Notes under the pieces: generated by a model
Told to the model about the DNA's origin: nothing
Database searches by the model: none
Seen by the model: the letters and a program-made list of their open reading frames with translations, nothing else
Program-made: the position numbers and the translations under genes
Shown: piece after piece, positions 60,961 through 64,000 of the stretch
Layout: the number at the start of each line of letters is the position of its first letter
Numbering within the stretch: position 1 is the first letter of the stretch
NCBI GenBank assembly: GCA_014529385.2
Contig: CM043959.1
Location: forward strand, 52,513,753-52,577,752
From: Adiantum capillus-veneris
Lineage: Eukaryota; Streptophyta; Polypodiopsida; Polypodiales; Pteridaceae
DNA: 64,000 nt
Direction of reading: 5' to 3'

Positions 60961-61690
60961 TGGTGGCAGATTTTAGAGAGGAGAGAGTGGGACTGGTGTT
61001 GGCAGCTAGAGAGAGGAGAGAGAAACAACGCTGGCTGTTTTTGCTACGTACAGAGATCGTTGGTGCTTTTTTTAATAAGCTCTTGCTTTATTTTTTAATG
61101 GGTTGCCCACTTATCAATTGGGCGGTTGGTCACTTTAAAAAAAATTGTGAACTGGACAAAACTCAATAAAGCTCAGTGCGCTGAAAATTGATGCTACACA
61201 GGCACATTTCAAGCGTCGTCGGGTGCAGTTCTCAAGCACAGATACAATGCAAACACAGATCCCTTGCGGGAACCGTTTGCTTTTCCCGGAAAACACGTTA
61301 AAATATTCCGCTTTTTAGGAAAAGCTTTCCAAAACCCATCTTTATTCTTGTGCTTGCGTCTTCTTTCCAGTTCGGGTTTCGTGCCAGACCAAAGAAATAT
61401 TCCCTTTCTGATGCTCCTATCACCCCATTGGGTGACGCATCAGGAATATTCGTTTCCTGGTCCCTCCTACCGAACTAACAGTACAACCCCTTTGCGATGT
61501 TTAATGTCACCGATCATATGACACATTAGAGTTGTTCGTTTCTGATGGTTTTTAATAATTCCAGTAGATGTGCAGTTCCTAACCTTACGGTTCAAGTGCA
61601 CATATTTAAATATTCTAATTTCAAAAAAAAAAAACTACTCAGAAAAATAAGAAAATAGTCCATTTAGCAACATTCCTCTGGCTTCTAAAC
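60959..61690. other. No gene seen; possibly chromovirus 3' LTR or flank
   Basis: Starts GA-rich, then AT-rich. Contains a pair of related phrases (TTCCC...ATCACCCCATTGGGTGACGCATCAGGAATATTCG near 61410-61450). No coding sequence. The 3' LTR of the minus-strand chromovirus should start about here, but I could not find its ends. Confidence 0.35.
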
Positions 61691-61729
61691 AATTGTCCTC
61701 AATTTTGGTGCTTGTACATAACCTTCCAG

Positions 61730-62316
61730 AATCTCGGGATAGGATGCTAATTCGTGCTCGGTCATCCATTGAGGTCTAAAGTAGAATAATTCTTGAACTT
61801 TACCAAATACTTCCATGTAATCTTCCCGGACTTAAGTGGCCGCTCCTGATGATGAATGATCTGCTCCTGTTAGAGTATTTCTTCTGTTTCCTCAACCTCA
61901 GGAAGTTCCTTAGCGATAGGCTGACTTGGAGGCGGTTCCGCATATGCTAGTAGTAAACTAACATGGAATGCATTGTGGATCTTCCAGTTAGATGGTAAAT
62001 CTAATCGGAATGTTACATCATTCACTTGTGGTTAATTATCTTAAACGACCCATAATAACGATTGAAAAGTTTTACCACTTTCCCTTTATGAGTCGCTTGT
62101 TTCTTTAGTTTTGCCTTCTCAAACTTGAGTAAGACTAATTGACCGGCTGTTAAGTCCAGATTTCTTCTGTGCTTGTTTGCAGCTTTCTTATGTTTTTCTT
62201 GAGAGCGCAAAATTGCTCTCTTAACTTGCCCGTAGGCCGTGTCGAAATCTTGGACAAACTCATCTGCTGCAAAAATCTTATCCTTAATGACAAGGATCGG
62301 TGGAAGCAAAGGCTTA
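61730..62316 (-). pseudogene. Chromovirus integrase C-terminal part and chromodomain
   Basis: From 62309: ILVIKDKIFAADEFVQDFDTAYGQVKRAI, then the GPY/F-like region (GQLVLLKFEKAKLKKQ; LFNRYYGSFKIINHK), then after a stop at 62022 DLPSNWKIHNAFHVSLLLAY and a chromodomain-like ITWKYLVKFKNYSTLDLNG (about 61835-61780). A chromodomain after integrase marks chromoviruses and may steer integration to certain chromatin. In-frame stops at 62022 and in EEIL*QEQ show decay. Confidence 0.75.
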
Positions 62317-62999
62317 TGTCACAAGGCGGGCACCACGTGCCAATAGAAAGGAACAAATTGAAACAGACTTTTAGCACTTCAATAACAACTGAATTGAGAG
62401 AGAGAGACGACACGCGACACGGAGTGTTGGAATTCCACCCCATAGAGTATTGGCCCCAAACCTTGGCGCCCCTTTCGGTATTTCTTTATATTGCATCATC
62501 AAAGTACAAGCCGGTACTCGAGACTCTGCACCTTCTCCAGGAAGCATGCCAAAGAATGAGCCCTAGCCTCATATTTAAAGGCCCTTGGCCTGAAAAGTAG
62601 TTATAGTAAAAAGCCTTTAAACTCTAAAGCTTCTGGTTCAAAAGCAAAGCCAAAAAGCTGCCATTGCAATTTACGGAAATTCGTATAGCCTGCCATGTCA
62701 TCAGCCAATGCAAAACACGGAAATCGTACAGCCTGCCACGTCATCATGTCAGCGCATTTTTCGGAATCTGTCTGCTGTCCTCAGGGTTAGGGTTAGGGTT
62801 TTTGCAGTTTTAGGGTTAGGGTTTCCAAAATTAGGGTTTGTAGGTCTTAGGGTTAGGGTTTTCAGAATTAGGGTTTGCAGGTTTTAGGGTTAGGGTTTCC
62901 AGCATTAGGTTTTTGGCAGAAATTAGGGTTTAGGCCCCTCGGCCACATCTGTAAGTTGACTCCATTCTTTAGGCTTTGACATGTCAGCAGTTTGTTACA
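62317..62999 (-). mobile_element. Solo LTR, family S copy 3, nested in chromovirus integrase
   Basis: 683 bp with perfect duplications GCTTA at 62312-62316 and 63000-63004. Homologous to 39050-39712. Removing it and one GCTTA joins FEILYGK to PLLPPILVIKDK in frame. Unlike copy 1 it carries a run of telomere-like TTAGGG/TTTAGGG units (about 62785-62932). Confidence 0.88.
62785..62932. repeat. Telomere-like / telo-box array inside the solo LTR
   Basis: About eleven TTAGGG or TTTAGGG-type units in groups (for example TTAGGGTTAGGGTTT) separated by 10-20 base spacers such as TTGCAG and TTCCAAAA. On the LTR sense strand they read AAACCCTA, the plant telo-box. Copy 1 of the family has only one such unit at the same place (about 39636). 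Confidence 0.8.
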
Positions 63000-64000
63000 G
63001 CTTACCATAAAGAATCTCAAAAGGTGCTTTTCTCGTAGACGAATGTACAGTATTGTTATACCCGTACTCGACAAGGGGCAAATACTTCTCCCAACCAGAT
63101 TGTCTTTCTGACACATAAGATTTCAGCTTATCCAATATTGTGGAATTAGCGATCTCACTTAGCCCATCTGTTTGAGGATGATATGCAGAAGAAAAGTTCA
63201 ACTTCGTGCCAAGGTTATCAAACAAGGCATGCCAAAAGTTTCCTGTCATGCGAGGATCTCGATCACTCACAATAGAGTTGGGCATCCCATGATGCTTAAA
63301 GATCTGTGCCATATGATCCGCTTTGATCGTTTTCTTGACTGGAATAAAGTGAGCTTGCTTACTAAATCTGTCCACAATGGTCTAGATCGCGTCATTTCCG
63401 GTCAGAGTCTTTGGGAGATCGATAATAAAATCCATGGCAATATTCTCCGAGGGTTGATCAGGTACGGGTAGAGGTTGAAGTAACCCAATCGTCTTATGCC
63501 GATCATGCTTTACTTTTTGGCAAACCAAGCATTCCCTGACATTGATCAATGTGTGCTTTAAAGCTTGGCCAAAGGAAATATCTTTTCAATGGTGAAGCAT
63601 GTGCTTCTTCCATGATTTTCTTTCTCAATGGTTCAGTCACGCAAATTGCTTGGTGGTGATAGAGGTAACCATCCCGAATAGAATAGGGATATTCATCCTC
63701 TCCGTTTTGTAACTTACTCCAAATGGAGGAAAAGTCAAGGTCATTCGAATACAACTCTACAAGTGATTCCAATTCTTGGTGATACACAGAAGTGATTGCA
63801 TTCACCCTAGGCCGTCTAGACAATGCGTCTGCAGCCACATTCTTACTCCCAGCCATATGAAGGATCTGGAAGTGAAACATGGACAAAAAATTGGCTGATA
63901 ATTTCTGTTATGTAAGGGAATACCGCAAACTCTGGTGATCGGTTTTGATCACAAAATCCGCTCCTAGAAGGTAATGCTTTCAGGTAGACAAGGTGTGAAT
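63000..64000 (-). pseudogene. Chromovirus RNase H end and integrase core
   Basis: From the right edge: RNase H end (FVIKTDHQSLRYSLT, FHFQILHMAGSKNVAADALSRRP, 63960-63810); integrase zinc-binding region (EEAHASPLKRYF; CQKVKHDRHKTIG, with a frameshift near 63565); integrase core with MDFIIDLPKT, VDRFSKQAHFIPVKK, SIVSDRDPRMTGNFW and SAYHPQTDGLSEIANS; then YLPLVEYGYNNTVHSSTRKAPFEILYGK. A stop at about 63384 replaces the conserved Trp of DAIWTIVDRFS, and a short in-frame deletion lies before HHGMPNSIV. Confidence 0.88.

Larger units (their letters stand above)
61700..64000 (-). mobile_element. Ty3/gypsy chromovirus, 3' part, split by a solo LTR
   Basis: Minus-strand RNase H, integrase and chromodomain in gypsy order. 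The element runs off the right edge. It is decayed by stops, a frameshift and the family S insertion at 62317-62999. Confidence 0.85.

Overview
This is a repeat-dominated eukaryotic window, almost certainly from a large land-plant nuclear genome. LTR retrotransposons carry plant-type primer-binding sites (tRNA-iMet and tRNA-Asp). Ty1/copia, Ty3/gypsy (including a chromovirus), MULE/FAR1-like, LINE and tRNA-derived SINE-like sequences are nested in one another among long (GA)n/(CT)n tracts. The mix would suit a fern, lycophyte or other repeat-rich plant, but I cannot assign a species. No rRNA, genuine tRNA gene, CRISPR array or bacterial operon is seen, and no intact host gene is convincing. 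The only intact long coding sequence is the polyprotein of a young copia element. Layout from left to right: 1-8790 is the 5' part of a minus-strand Ty3/gypsy element (tRNA-Asp PBS, LTR with TATA box). Its gag-like frame is split by a full-length minus-strand copia element (1181-6358) with near-identical LTRs, a GTACT target duplication and an open polyprotein. 8791-10075 holds (GT)n/(CA)n/(TA)n repeats and a foldback palindrome. 10469-13950 is a decayed MULE-type transposase gene with recognisable introns and a SWIM finger. 18.78-20.22 kb (minus) is an intron-containing relic of a conserved family with DFAxNY, SDG and GHGKGxHDG motifs. 20.6-21.74 kb is a higher-order tandem repeat, followed by a complete but stop-riddled copia element (21916-27113, target duplication TATAG). 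29.1-35.6 kb holds a solo LTR (TGTCA duplication) and a second, oppositely oriented LTR of the same family that still has its PBS. 36.5-42.1 kb is a decayed copia element containing a nested solo LTR. A gypsy-type solo LTR and an L1-like LINE fragment follow, then a 441-bp tandem duplication carrying a tRNA-like Pol III promoter. 46.96-50.34 kb is a decayed gypsy element. 52.4-61.0 kb is the most unusual part: a gag-only LTR element and two different 5'-truncated LINEs are separated from each other, and bounded outside, by (GA)n tracts. 61.7-64.0 kb is a minus-strand chromovirus pol split by another solo LTR that contains telomere-like repeats. The strongest candidate for something new is the LINE pair. 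The two copies are only about half identical in protein, yet each lies between (GA)n tracts with its 3' tail running into (CT)n. Both keep a canonical PIP-box (PCNA-binding) motif near the ORF C terminus, and both end in a short stem-loop whose stem shows a compensatory change. Together this suggests a lineage of plant LINEs that integrates into GA/CT microsatellites and may engage the replication clamp. Three nested insertions (copia in the gypsy gag, solo LTRs in copia integrase and chromovirus integrase) can be removed on paper with one target-site copy to restore the host reading frame exactly, which fixes the order of events.
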